A stretch of DNA of 5,479 bases from Chromatiales bacterium (GTDB lineage Bacteria; Pseudomonadota; Gammaproteobacteria; Steroidobacterales; GCA-2729495): positions 1 to 5,479 of the forward strand of contig JAUWKW010000119.1 of assembly GCA_030614035.1 (NCBI GenBank), given 5' to 3'. The translations under genes were made by a program, and so were the position numbers. The notes beneath the pieces are model-generated. The model did no database searches, had not been told where the DNA came from, and saw only the letters and a list, made by a program, of their open reading frames with translations. This document shows, piece after piece, positions 1 to 4,969 of the stretch (positions are counted from its first letter, which is position 1; the number at the start of each line of letters is the position of its first letter).

Positions 1-982
1 ACAACGGCAGTGGCTGACCGGTGTTGCCAGCCTGAGCATAGCCGATGGTCGTCTTGTTGATCATCGTCGGGTCGACGATAAAGTACGATGTCACGTTCTG
101 ATTGCCGCTGATGTCGGATGCAGTGCCGAACTGGCCATCAGCCAGGTCAACGTCGTTCAGGTATTCAATGACATCGGGAAAAGAATTCTTTGGCCCACCG
201 AGTCCGCCAGAACCCACCAGTGCTGAAATTGCGCCATCCGAATCATCCTCCTGGTTAGACACTAAGAACATGATATTCACGCTGAATAACCGCGTGCACT
301 GTTGGCCGCTATCTAGTGGAGTGACGTAACTCAGATTGTTGCCGGTCTCAATTCCCGTGTCCCAGGCAATGGCCGGGAAGTCCTGGTCGAGATTCTGCGA
401 CGAATTGCTGCCAAAGTCCGTGTAACCGTTGTGAGCGTTATAGATGCCCTGACCCGTCAGGTAACGAAACAATTCGAAAAACAATTCCTTGCCCTGGTAC
501 GAATGAGATAGATTGCCCTGGGGTGTCGGCACGTTGGCGAGAAAATCGTGATACTGGGCCTTGGCATTGTTCGTATCCCCAACGAAAAACGGCTGGACAC
601 CCCTGCCAATGTATCCACCGTTACTGCAGCCGACCTGGCCCGGTCCGCCACAGTTGTTGCGGTGGTCGTGATTGATCATCAAACCGACACGGACATCCTC
701 CAGCGGGTCCATGACCTTGCGCAGCGCGGCTCGAAGCAGGTCGAAGAAGGTATACGGGCCGGTCGGTGACAGATAACCCTCGTTGATCAGGAAATCGCAC
801 TCGTTGCCCGTACAGGCGGCCGATCCGAGGTTCGGCCGGTAATCGAGGCTCAGCATCACCATGGGCTCGCTGCCCGCTACTGCCGCGCCACCGTAATAGA
901 TTTCGATGTCGTCGGCCTGGGTTGCACCCGAGGCGATGACGAGCACAGCAGTCAATATTGCGTTAATCCATTTTGAAAACAT
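1..982 (-). CDS. pilY1: PilY1-type type IV pilus tip/assembly protein, N-terminal 327 residues (C-terminus beyond the window)
   Basis: PilY1 is a large secreted protein that sits at the tip of type IV pili with the minor pilins, primes pilus assembly and takes part in adhesion and surface sensing. The reading frame starts at ATG 982-980 and stays open to base 1, so the C-terminal part, including the usual beta-propeller, is missing. A Sec signal peptide is visible: residues 1-23, with a hydrophobic core ILTAVLVIASGA and an Ala-Gln-Ala cleavage site before Asp-Asp. Residues about 40-240 have the layout of a von Willebrand A-like fold: strand PMVMLSLDYRPN, helix TFFDLLRAALRKVMDPL, strand VRVGLMINHDH, a segment SHSYQGKELFFELFRYLTG, and strand LFSVNIMFLVSN. 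The DxSxS metal site normally found after the first strand is replaced by LDYRPN. An acidic stretch, NQEDDSDG, follows near residue 243. A weak AGGTAG ribosome binding site precedes the start. It is the last visible gene of the fimT-pilVWX operon, 24 nt after pilX, which supports the identification. The pilY1 name rests on this position and on overall similarity recalled for the family. Confidence 0.88.
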   Translation of the reverse strand, partial: MFSKWINAILTAVLVIASGATQADDIEIYYGGAAVAGSEPMVMLSLDYRPNLGSAACTGNECDFLINEGYLSPTGPYTFFDLLRAALRKVMDPLEDVRVGLMINHDHRNNCGGPGQVGCSNGGYIGRGVQPFFVGDTNNAKAQYHDFLANVPTPQGNLSHSYQGKELFFELFRYLTGQGIYNAHNGYTDFGSNSSQNLDQDFPAIAWDTGIETGNNLSYVTPLDSGQQCTRLFSVNIMFLVSNQEDDSDGAISALVGSGGLGGPKNSFPDVIEYLNDVDLADGQFGTASDISGNQNVTSYFIVDPTMINKTTIGYAQAGNTGQPLPL

Positions 983-1006
983 GAAAGCTACCTATCGATT
1001 TCCGTA

Positions 1007-1522
1007 TCAATTCGTCGGTACGAGTATCAAGATACCCTCGACCGTTTCGTGCGCGCCGAGCCCATCATCGGCGCGATCAAAACTCGAGCCGACCTGGTAT
1101 GCGGCTGCTTTGAATTTGTCGACACTCGATTCGATGCCTCGCGGTGGCGGGCGCCATTCCGGGTTGAGTCGCTCGATTCTTGCGCTTAAGTACCCGGCAG
1201 CGATTTCCGGCGCATACAGCCCACCGGGTAAGGCCAGATCGTTCTCATTGCAACCGGGTACCAGCGGCGTACAGGTGATATACCCCGGTCCGCCCTTTAC
1301 CGGTGTGGTGGACGGGAAGGCCACAATTGCATCGGACATGGCTTGCGTGGCCTGAAAGGCAGCGACACTCGCTTCCTTATTGTTGGCCATGCGCAGCTCC
1401 AGTGTGCTGCCGTGCATGGCGGAAAGACTCAGCACGATGAACACAACGAGAAAGATCAGCGAGGTGACCAGGATGGCACCGGACTGCTTTGGAAAACGGC
1501 AAGATGTACGTCTGTCGTTCAT
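1007..1522 (-). CDS. pilX: PilX-family minor pilin
   Basis: This 171-residue pilin-like protein belongs to the minor-pilin set that primes type IV pilus assembly in the inner membrane and carries PilY1 to the tip. A short positive leader ends in KQSG (residue 15) and is followed by a single hydrophobic helix, about residues 16-37, starting AILVTSLIFLV. The continuation SAMHGSTLELRMANNKE is the signature of the PilX N-terminal domain, where the Ser-Ala-Met and Arg-Met-Ala-x-Asn pattern is typical. Residue +5 after the predicted prepilin peptidase cut is Thr, not the Glu of ordinary pilins. The globular part holds two cysteines (TCTPLVPGC, about residues 84-91) that could form a disulfide. The start ATG overlaps the pilW stop as ATGA, so translation is probably coupled; there is no strong ribosome binding site of its own. 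The family call is firm; the symbol follows from gene order. Confidence 0.87.
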   Translation of the reverse strand: MNDRRTSCRFPKQSGAILVTSLIFLVVFIVLSLSAMHGSTLELRMANNKEASVAAFQATQAMSDAIVAFPSTTPVKGGPGYITCTPLVPGCNENDLALPGGLYAPEIAAGYLSARIERLNPEWRPPPRGIESSVDKFKAAAYQVGSSFDRADDGLGAHETVEGILILVPTN

Positions 1523-2508
1523 AAATCGAGCCTGCTTAAATTCTTCAGATTGCGAATAGTCAGCGTGCTGGTGAAAATACGCCGGTAGAAATTGTCCATC
1601 GGCTGATATGGCGGAGTGTTACTGAGCGTATACGTCTTATCGTTGAGATAACGAAAATCGGCCTCAGTGGTTCGCGCCAACAGGTAAATCTTCGCGGATA
1701 CGACTTGCTGAAGATCGGCCAGCGTCGGGTCCGCGAGAAAGACGTTGGGTGCGCCATCACCACTGGTATCCAGGCCGTACTCGACCTGCAGGTCTTCAAC
1801 GCCGGGAGCAATGCATTCAGTCACTGTCGTCGGAATCGCTCCGGCTTGCAGTAGCTTGCGACACAATGCAGGTATGCCATCGCCGGGAGCATTGGTGAAG
1901 TTCTGAATGTAATAAATGCTGGGTACGAACTCCCATTCCCGGAATGGCACCGGAACCGCGACCGCCGGCGGGGAGGAAGCCGGATCCTGGTACAACATAC
2001 CAACGGTGCCATTGGTTCTGAGATAGACACGGCCTGGCTGTGGGGCGGCAATGGTCCGGCCCGTGACGCGTTTAATTGCCACGATATCGGTACCGGGACG
2101 AATCTCGGCGGGATCTATACAGGAATGACTGGCGTTGGCCGTTACGCCGGTAGCGTTGTCCACTGTGGTGATGCTGATCGCATCGCCGCTGACGGGATCC
2201 ACCGTCCGGTACATCCACTCCGCCTGTCCCACCGGTCCGCAATCCGTCGCGAGACTAAGACTATTGTCGGGTGTGACCAGATCTGGAACCAGCAGATCAG
2301 CAAAGAAGCCGGCCATGCCGATATCGCGGATCAGCTCGTTCATGGCAAACCGGGCGTCGTCCTGCATCCGGGCGATACTCGAGTTCTGGTTGAAGCTGTT
2401 TTTGTTCTGGCCATACAGGCTCAGCAGCGCACCACCGAGTAGCAGCGAAATGAGTGCCGCGATCATCAACTCGACTATGGAGAAACCTGTCTGGCGATTA
2501 CGATTCAT
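1519..2508 (-). CDS. pilW: PilW-family minor pilin
   Basis: A 329-residue minor pilin of the PilW family, an inner-membrane subunit of the type IV pilus priming complex. The leader MNRNRQTG is cut by prepilin peptidase before FSIVELMIA. Glu13 is the conserved Glu at mature position 5, and the hydrophobic helix runs over about residues 9-32. The large C-terminal domain carries GVEDLQVEYGLDTSGDG (about 236-252), a pattern I recognise as typical of PilW proteins near the end of the globular domain. Four cysteines (90, 130, 216, 232) are available for disulfides in the periplasm. Length fits the family. The gene lies 9 nt after the pilV stop and overlaps pilX by 4 nt. The ribosome binding site is poor (GGAT about five bases before ATG 2508), which suggests translational coupling to pilV. 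Confidence 0.9.
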   Translation of the reverse strand: MNRNRQTGFSIVELMIAALISLLLGGALLSLYGQNKNSFNQNSSIARMQDDARFAMNELIRDIGMAGFFADLLVPDLVTPDNSLSLATDCGPVGQAEWMYRTVDPVSGDAISITTVDNATGVTANASHSCIDPAEIRPGTDIVAIKRVTGRTIAAPQPGRVYLRTNGTVGMLYQDPASSPPAVAVPVPFREWEFVPSIYYIQNFTNAPGDGIPALCRKLLQAGAIPTTVTECIAPGVEDLQVEYGLDTSGDGAPNVFLADPTLADLQQVVSAKIYLLARTTEADFRYLNDKTYTLSNTPPYQPMDNFYRRIFTSTLTIRNLKNLSRLDL

Positions 2509-2517
2509 AACAATCCG

Positions 2518-3123
2518 TTAGCCCGTGATGAAAGTGTTCATGACCATGATGCGTCGGTGGCCGTCGGAAGCACCGTATTTGCCACTGCCTGCACCGCAGT
2601 TGTCGGCTGGGGGGTTCGGCAGTTCCGTGATGCCGCGCCACGCGATCGAGACCGTGTAGAGCCCCTGGCCGCCACCAACCGGGCCACTGACACAAGCAGT
2701 CGGATCGATCAGACCACCGGTTTGCGATCCGGCCCGTTGTTCCGCGGCGCCGTCCAAAGCCTGCTCCCACTCCCAGAGATCAAAATTCGCGATCTGGCCG
2801 GGCGAGCAATTGTTAGCGGCAATTTTGCAATCCAAAGCGGGCGTTAGCCCAAGAGAGCCGCCACCGATGTCCGCGGGTGGCAAATAGCCGCCCAGTGCAG
2901 CGGAATTCGTTCGCATGCGCTCGAAGATATCGTGTGCCAAAAGCGCCGCCGTCGTGCGTTGCAAGGCATCGTAGGTGGCTCGTTTGGCCACACCTTGCAG
3001 TCCGGCCGCGGTTAACAGACCGACACTGACGACGATCAGCGCGATTAGATTCTCAAGCAGGCTGAAACCCGCGTTGGATCGGCCGCCGGATTTCATGCGC
3101 TTAACAGCTTGGATCACTACCAT
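2518..3123 (-). CDS. pilV: PilV-family minor pilin (start uncertain)
   Basis: A minor pilin of the PilV family, part of the type IV pilus priming complex. The prepilin site is SNAG|FSLLENLIALIVVSVGLLTAA, with Glu at mature position 5 and one hydrophobic helix. The segment RATYDALQRTTAALLAHDIFERMRTN and the Trp-containing FDLWEWEQAL with nearby cysteines are typical of PilV. Three starts are possible. ATG 3144 has no ribosome binding site. ATG 3123 has AGGGA nine bases upstream and gives a 19-residue leader and 201 residues. ATG 3096 lies just after the fimT stop (3101) and gives a short 10-residue leader but no clear ribosome binding site. I chose 3123 because of its ribosome binding site; this makes a 23-nt overlap with fimT. 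The stop TAA at 2518-2520 is certain. It lies between fimT and pilW in a typical minor-pilin gene order. Confidence 0.88.
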   Translation of the reverse strand: MVVIQAVKRMKSGGRSNAGFSLLENLIALIVVSVGLLTAAGLQGVAKRATYDALQRTTAALLAHDIFERMRTNSAALGGYLPPADIGGGSLGLTPALDCKIAANNCSPGQIANFDLWEWEQALDGAAEQRAGSQTGGLIDPTACVSGPVGGGQGLYTVSIAWRGITELPNPPADNCGAGSGKYGASDGHRRIMVMNTFITG

Positions 3124-3649
3124 CGGCTTGTTTCCCTGAAGCATGGGGGCGGCCCGAAATTTCCATGATGATCACACGAGCGTTCGTGGCGCCACGTCGA
3201 TCACAAAGGGTGAACTGTCCGCTGTTGACCCCGACCACTGCGGTCGCGATGCGGCCGTTGGACCGGTAAATGAACCCCTGGTTAAAATCGACCGTGGTCA
3301 CATCAATCGCGTCGAATGCGGGTGCGATCCGCAATATCGTGTCGCCGACACCGACCGTGCCATCGTTGTCGCTATCGACAAAGACAATCGCACCGGATTG
3401 CCACGGTGTCGCCGTGCAACTGGCACCATCAGAACTCGGGCAGAGCGTGATTTGGCGGTTCCGTGTAACGGCTTCGCTGCGGGCGACGTGAAACAAGCCA
3501 ACGAGCTGGTTGACCGCACCGACCTGACGGTTGTTCAAAGCCATGCCTTCGAAACTGGGCGCCGCTAGCGTCATCACGATAGATGCGACGGCGATGCTGA
3601 CGAGTAGCTCCGCGAGGGTAAATCCACGTTGGTGGTTGCGATACATCAT
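3101..3649 (-). CDS. fimT: FimT/GspH-family pseudopilin, first gene of the minor pilin operon
   Basis: A 182-residue GspH/FimT (FimU-like) minor pilin. The leader MMYRNHQRG is followed by FTLAELLVSIAVASIVMTLAAP, with Glu14 at mature position 5. The hydrophobic helix is followed by the family hallmark LVGLFHVARSEAVTRNRQITLC (residues 49-70), then a CxxxxGxxC-like loop (Cys70, Cys78), Trp83, and IVFVDSDNDGTVGVGDTILR. Cys149 and the C-terminal Cys182 may form a second disulfide. In related systems this protein helps start pilus assembly and links the tip complex to the shaft; FimT proteins in some bacteria also bind DNA during natural transformation, which cannot be judged here. The start is ATG 3649 or the adjacent ATG 3646. 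The only SD-like bases (AGG) abut the first ATG, so initiation looks weak, which would suit control in the leader RNA. It follows a c-di-GMP riboswitch on the same strand. The symbol could equally be fimU or gspH. Confidence 0.88.
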   Translation of the reverse strand: MMYRNHQRGFTLAELLVSIAVASIVMTLAAPSFEGMALNNRQVGAVNQLVGLFHVARSEAVTRNRQITLCPSSDGASCTATPWQSGAIVFVDSDNDGTVGVGDTILRIAPAFDAIDVTTVDFNQGFIYRSNGRIATAVVGVNSGQFTLCDRRGATNARVIIMEISGRPHASGKQADGSDPSC

Positions 3650-3793
3650 CCTGTTTCAGACCCGTGCAATGTGATCCACACAAACTATGTCCAAGCAGGC
3701 AAACACCTGGGGCGAGGTCGCGTGGGCGGCAAGGGAAAGAGTCGAGAGGAGTACCGACTGCGATGGTTTCTGGACGGGTGTCCTACATCGATT
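3650..3793 (-). promoter_or_regulatory. Leader between the aptamer and fimT (candidate expression platform)
   Basis: This 144-nt stretch links the c-di-GMP aptamer to the fimT start codon. I see no GC-rich hairpin followed by a T run, so a classic intrinsic terminator is absent and control may act on translation or RNA stability instead. A six-base complement, ACCCGT (3779-3774) and ACGGGT (3665-3660), could bring the 3' edge of the aptamer next to the translation start region. This is an inference from base pairing only. No coding sequence is supported here. Confidence 0.45.
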
Positions 3794-3886
3794 GGCCCGG
3801 TAGCCCCGCCGTCGTAGGTCGATCCCTTAGCCCGGTGGCTTTGCGTCCCCGCCTTTCGCCGGGTTTGCCTTTATCAAGTGCGGGCA
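3794..3886 (-). promoter_or_regulatory. GEMM-I (c-di-GMP-I) riboswitch aptamer in the leader of the pilus operon
   Basis: The minus-strand RNA carries, in order, the elements of the class I c-di-GMP riboswitch: GATAAAGGCAAACC (3876-3862), a P2 hairpin with a GAAA tetraloop (3857-3854), GGGACGCAAAGCC (3849-3837), CTAAGG of the tetraloop receptor (3830-3825), CCTA (3818-3815) and GGGGCTACCG (3807-3798). By alignment from memory with the Vibrio cholerae Vc2 aptamer, the ligand-contact bases are present. G20 is at 3869 (a G favours c-di-GMP over cyclic GMP-AMP), the intercalating A47 is at 3842, and C92 is at 3800. The P2 stem has one G-G mismatch (3859/3852), and the P3 receptor strand reads TACG instead of the common TATGG. 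The aptamer ends about 145 nt before the fimT start on the same strand, so it should control fimT-pilVWXY1. No terminator is evident downstream; whether it turns expression on or off cannot be told from sequence. Confidence 0.93.
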
Positions 3887-3896
3887 GTATTGCCCG
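3881..3896 (-). other. Hairpin immediately 5' of the c-di-GMP aptamer
   Basis: A perfect inverted repeat, CGGGCA-GTAT-TGCCCG, has 6-bp arms and a 4-base loop. On the minus-strand transcript its 3' arm (3886-3881) is also complementary to CGGGC at the 3' edge of the aptamer (3799-3795). The same bases could therefore form either this hairpin or an outer closing helix of the riboswitch. No T run follows, so it is not a terminator. Confidence 0.5.
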
Positions 3897-3991
3897 GACG
3901 GAAAAACGATGCTACGAACTGGTAGACAATCGATCGAAGAAATGCCCGCGACATAAGACGATTTGACATAGATCGGGCAAGCACGGGAGCC

Positions 3992-4022
3992 CTTATAAGC
4001 TGTTGTTTTATGAATAAATAAG
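3992..4022 (-). promoter_or_regulatory. Possible promoter for the pilus operon (weak)
   Basis: This is the most AT-rich stretch of the intergenic region. On the minus strand it holds TATAAG (3997-3992), which matches five of six bases of the sigma-70 -10 consensus. At 17-bp spacing the -35 is only TATTTA, a poor match. A transcript from here would start near 3985 and include the whole riboswitch. A second weak -10 candidate, TAGCAT (3914-3909), lies nearer the aptamer. CTTATAAG (3992-3999) is palindromic, so strand assignment is uncertain. Confidence 0.22.
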
Positions 4023-4106
4023 ATGCCTGGCGGGAGTTTGCTGGGACGCCATTTTCGGCACTCTGGAGGCTGGTGTTTCGAGAAGACCGTTATCCTGGCG
4101 AACCGG

Positions 4107-4143
4107 CCATCCGACAAACGGTGTTTGCCATCGGACGAATGGC
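4107..4143 (-). promoter_or_regulatory. Tandem direct repeats resembling a LytTR/AlgR binding site
   Basis: Two 15-bp direct repeats, CCATCCGACAAACGG (4107-4121) and CCATCGGACGAATGG (4128-4142), agree at 12 of 15 positions and start 21 bp apart, two helical turns. On the minus strand they contain ACCGTTTGT (4122-4114) and GCCATTCGT (4143-4135). Each is a 9-mer, and they are separated by 12 bp. LytTR-domain regulators are described as binding two 9-bp direct repeats about 12 bp apart, and the AlgR box of Pseudomonas is CCGTT(C/T)GTC, which the left copy matches fully. AlgR activates the equivalent fimU-pilVWXY1 operon in Pseudomonas. The pair ends 8 bp before a possible -35 for the plus-strand gene, so the target could be either side. 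No regulator gene is in the window. Confidence 0.45.
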
Positions 4144-4150
4144 AGCGGTT

Positions 4151-4181
4151 TTGGCAAGGTGAGAACTGGGTCGCGTAACAT
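4151..4181 (+). promoter_or_regulatory. Possible promoter for the DUF5658 gene (weak)
   Basis: TTGGCA (4151-4156) matches five of six bases of the sigma-70 -35 box. The best -10 nearby is TAACAT (4176-4181), four of six, but the spacer is 19 bp, longer than ideal. The tandem repeats at 4107-4143 lie directly upstream, the usual place for an activator of a promoter with a poor core. The leader to the GTG start would be about 60 nt. Confidence 0.3.
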
Positions 4182-4204
4182 AACTGAAAGCACCGGTAGC
4201 ATTA

Positions 4205-4221
4205 GGCGGTGCAGTTCCGCC
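4205..4221 (+). other. Leader hairpin before the DUF5658 start
   Basis: GGCGG-TGCAGTT-CCGCC forms a 5-bp GC stem with a 7-base loop, followed after GA by TTTT (4224-4227). The T run is too short and the stem too small for a confident terminator. It stands 13 bases before the AGGAG ribosome binding site and could modestly affect expression. Its function is unknown. Confidence 0.25.
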
Positions 4222-4234
4222 GATTTTGACCTTC

Positions 4235-4239
4235 AGGAG
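4235..4239 (+). promoter_or_regulatory. Ribosome binding site that fixes the GTG start of the DUF5658 gene
   Basis: AGGAG is placed 7 bases before GTG 4247. An upstream in-frame TTG (4226) would put this motif inside the coding sequence and has no ribosome binding site of its own, so GTG 4247 is preferred. Confidence 0.75.
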
Positions 4240-4246
4240 CATATCC

Positions 4247-4759
4247 GTGAGCCAAGCTGATGAGCTTTCTCCTTCCGCAACGGCTGGTGCAGATGTCGAA
4301 CAATTAGCACCTGCCGCAGCAGAGCGGACTCACACGGACCGGCGTACCTTTACCTGGAAAACTGTCGTGTACGGCATCATCCGTCCACGCCGCCGCGGTG
4401 CGCGACGGGCGGAAGACCACGAGAGTTATATCGTGGATATTCACAAGCCCTGGTTCATGTGGGTTGCCGTCGGTTTGCTCATGCTTAGCGCAGTCGACGC
4501 CTTCCTGGTCCTGACAATGACGCAGGGGGGCGGGGTTGAGCAGAACCTTCTGTTGGCCAAATTGATAGAACTGAGCCCCCATCTGTTTGTCGCCGCTAAA
4601 TTACTGGGCACGGGTCTGGGCGTTATTTTGCTTGTCCTGCTGGCTAACTATCGCGTCTTTGGATTCCTGCGTGGCCGGTCGCTGCTTTATGCGTTCCTCA
4701 TCGCTTATGCATTCTTTGATTTGGTCAAGCTGTACGGCTTTTTGGAGCTGGCTGCTTAG
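4247..4759 (+). CDS. Small three-helix membrane protein, DUF5658-like
   Basis: A 170-residue protein of unknown function. The first 60 or so residues are polar and probably cytoplasmic, with an Arg-rich patch (RPRRRGARR, about 46-54). Three hydrophobic segments follow, at about residues 69-92, 114-134 and 145-165. Between and within them are features I associate with DUF5658 proteins: DIHKPW just before helix 1, LSAVDAFLVLTM with an Asp inside helix 1, GGGVEQNLLLAKLI between helices, and a Lys at the start of helix 2 (FVAAKLLGTG). The start is GTG, chosen because AGGAG lies 7 bases upstream. It is transcribed divergently from the riboswitch-controlled pilus operon and shares the intergenic region with it, but nothing in the protein links it to pili. 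The family label is recalled by pattern, not searched; the membrane topology is clear. Confidence 0.8.
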   Translation: MSQADELSPSATAGADVEQLAPAAAERTHTDRRTFTWKTVVYGIIRPRRRGARRAEDHESYIVDIHKPWFMWVAVGLLMLSAVDAFLVLTMTQGGGVEQNLLLAKLIELSPHLFVAAKLLGTGLGVILLVLLANYRVFGFLRGRSLLYAFLIAYAFFDLVKLYGFLELAA

Positions 4760-4955
4760 CAGTTCTCCCAATCCGGCTGCCTGCCTCGATCGAGACTAAC
4801 GGCGCCCTTAAAAAGAACTTGCTGCCTGCCATGGAACTTTCCCCGGCGGACCGGATCACATTGATGACCGGGGGGCTCAACAAGATCTGACTGCGTTAAA
4901 CTGCTCCCGGGCCGCTCTGCGGAGACGGCAATGTGCAACTCATAGCAACAATATT
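4760..4955. other. Intergenic spacer with a stem-loop, no supported gene
   Basis: No ORF with a ribosome binding site is visible. A stem-loop can form at 4851-4871: CCGGATCA pairs with TGAT-(GA)-CCGG around a CAT loop, leaving a two-base bulge. No T run follows, so it is not a standard intrinsic terminator for the upstream gene. No convincing sigma-70 promoter for the OsmC gene was found. A 19-codon ATG frame at 4831-4890 lacks a ribosome binding site. Confidence 0.35.
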
Positions 4956-4961
4956 AAGGAG
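4956..4961 (+). promoter_or_regulatory. Ribosome binding site of the OsmC-family gene
   Basis: AAGGAG lies eight bases before ATG 4970 and is the strongest ribosome binding site in the window; it sets the start of the gene. Confidence 0.8.
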
Positions 4962-4969
4962 CCAGACAA

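Noticed and set aside
906..1355. Plus-strand 149-residue ORF opposite pilX and the start of pilY1
   Set aside because: Antisense shadow of clear pilin-family coding sequence, no ribosome binding site or domain.
3669..3681. TGTG-GAT-CACA (minus strand) resembling a CRP/Vfr half-site pair
   Set aside because: The spacing between the TGTG and CACA arms is 3 bases rather than the 8 needed for a CRP-type site.
3665..3690. Minus-strand TGG...TTGCA resembling a sigma-54 promoter before fimT
   Set aside because: Only 8 bases separate the GG and GC elements instead of the required 10, and such a start would exclude the riboswitch from the transcript.
3902..3932. Minus-strand hairpin (CGAT/ATCG and CTAC/GTAG) followed by TTTTT, upstream of the aptamer
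   Set aside because: The stem is short, interrupted and not GC-rich, and no minus-strand gene lies upstream that would need a terminator.
3664..3966. Plus-strand 100-residue ORF across the riboswitch region, and the minus-strand ORF 3827-4117
   Set aside because: Arg/Pro/Ser-rich translations with no recognisable domain, lying on a structured RNA; they look like chance open frames.
4831..4890. 19-codon ORF beginning MELSPADRITLM
   Set aside because: No ribosome binding site, very short, and it overlaps a stem-loop; not enough support for a gene.
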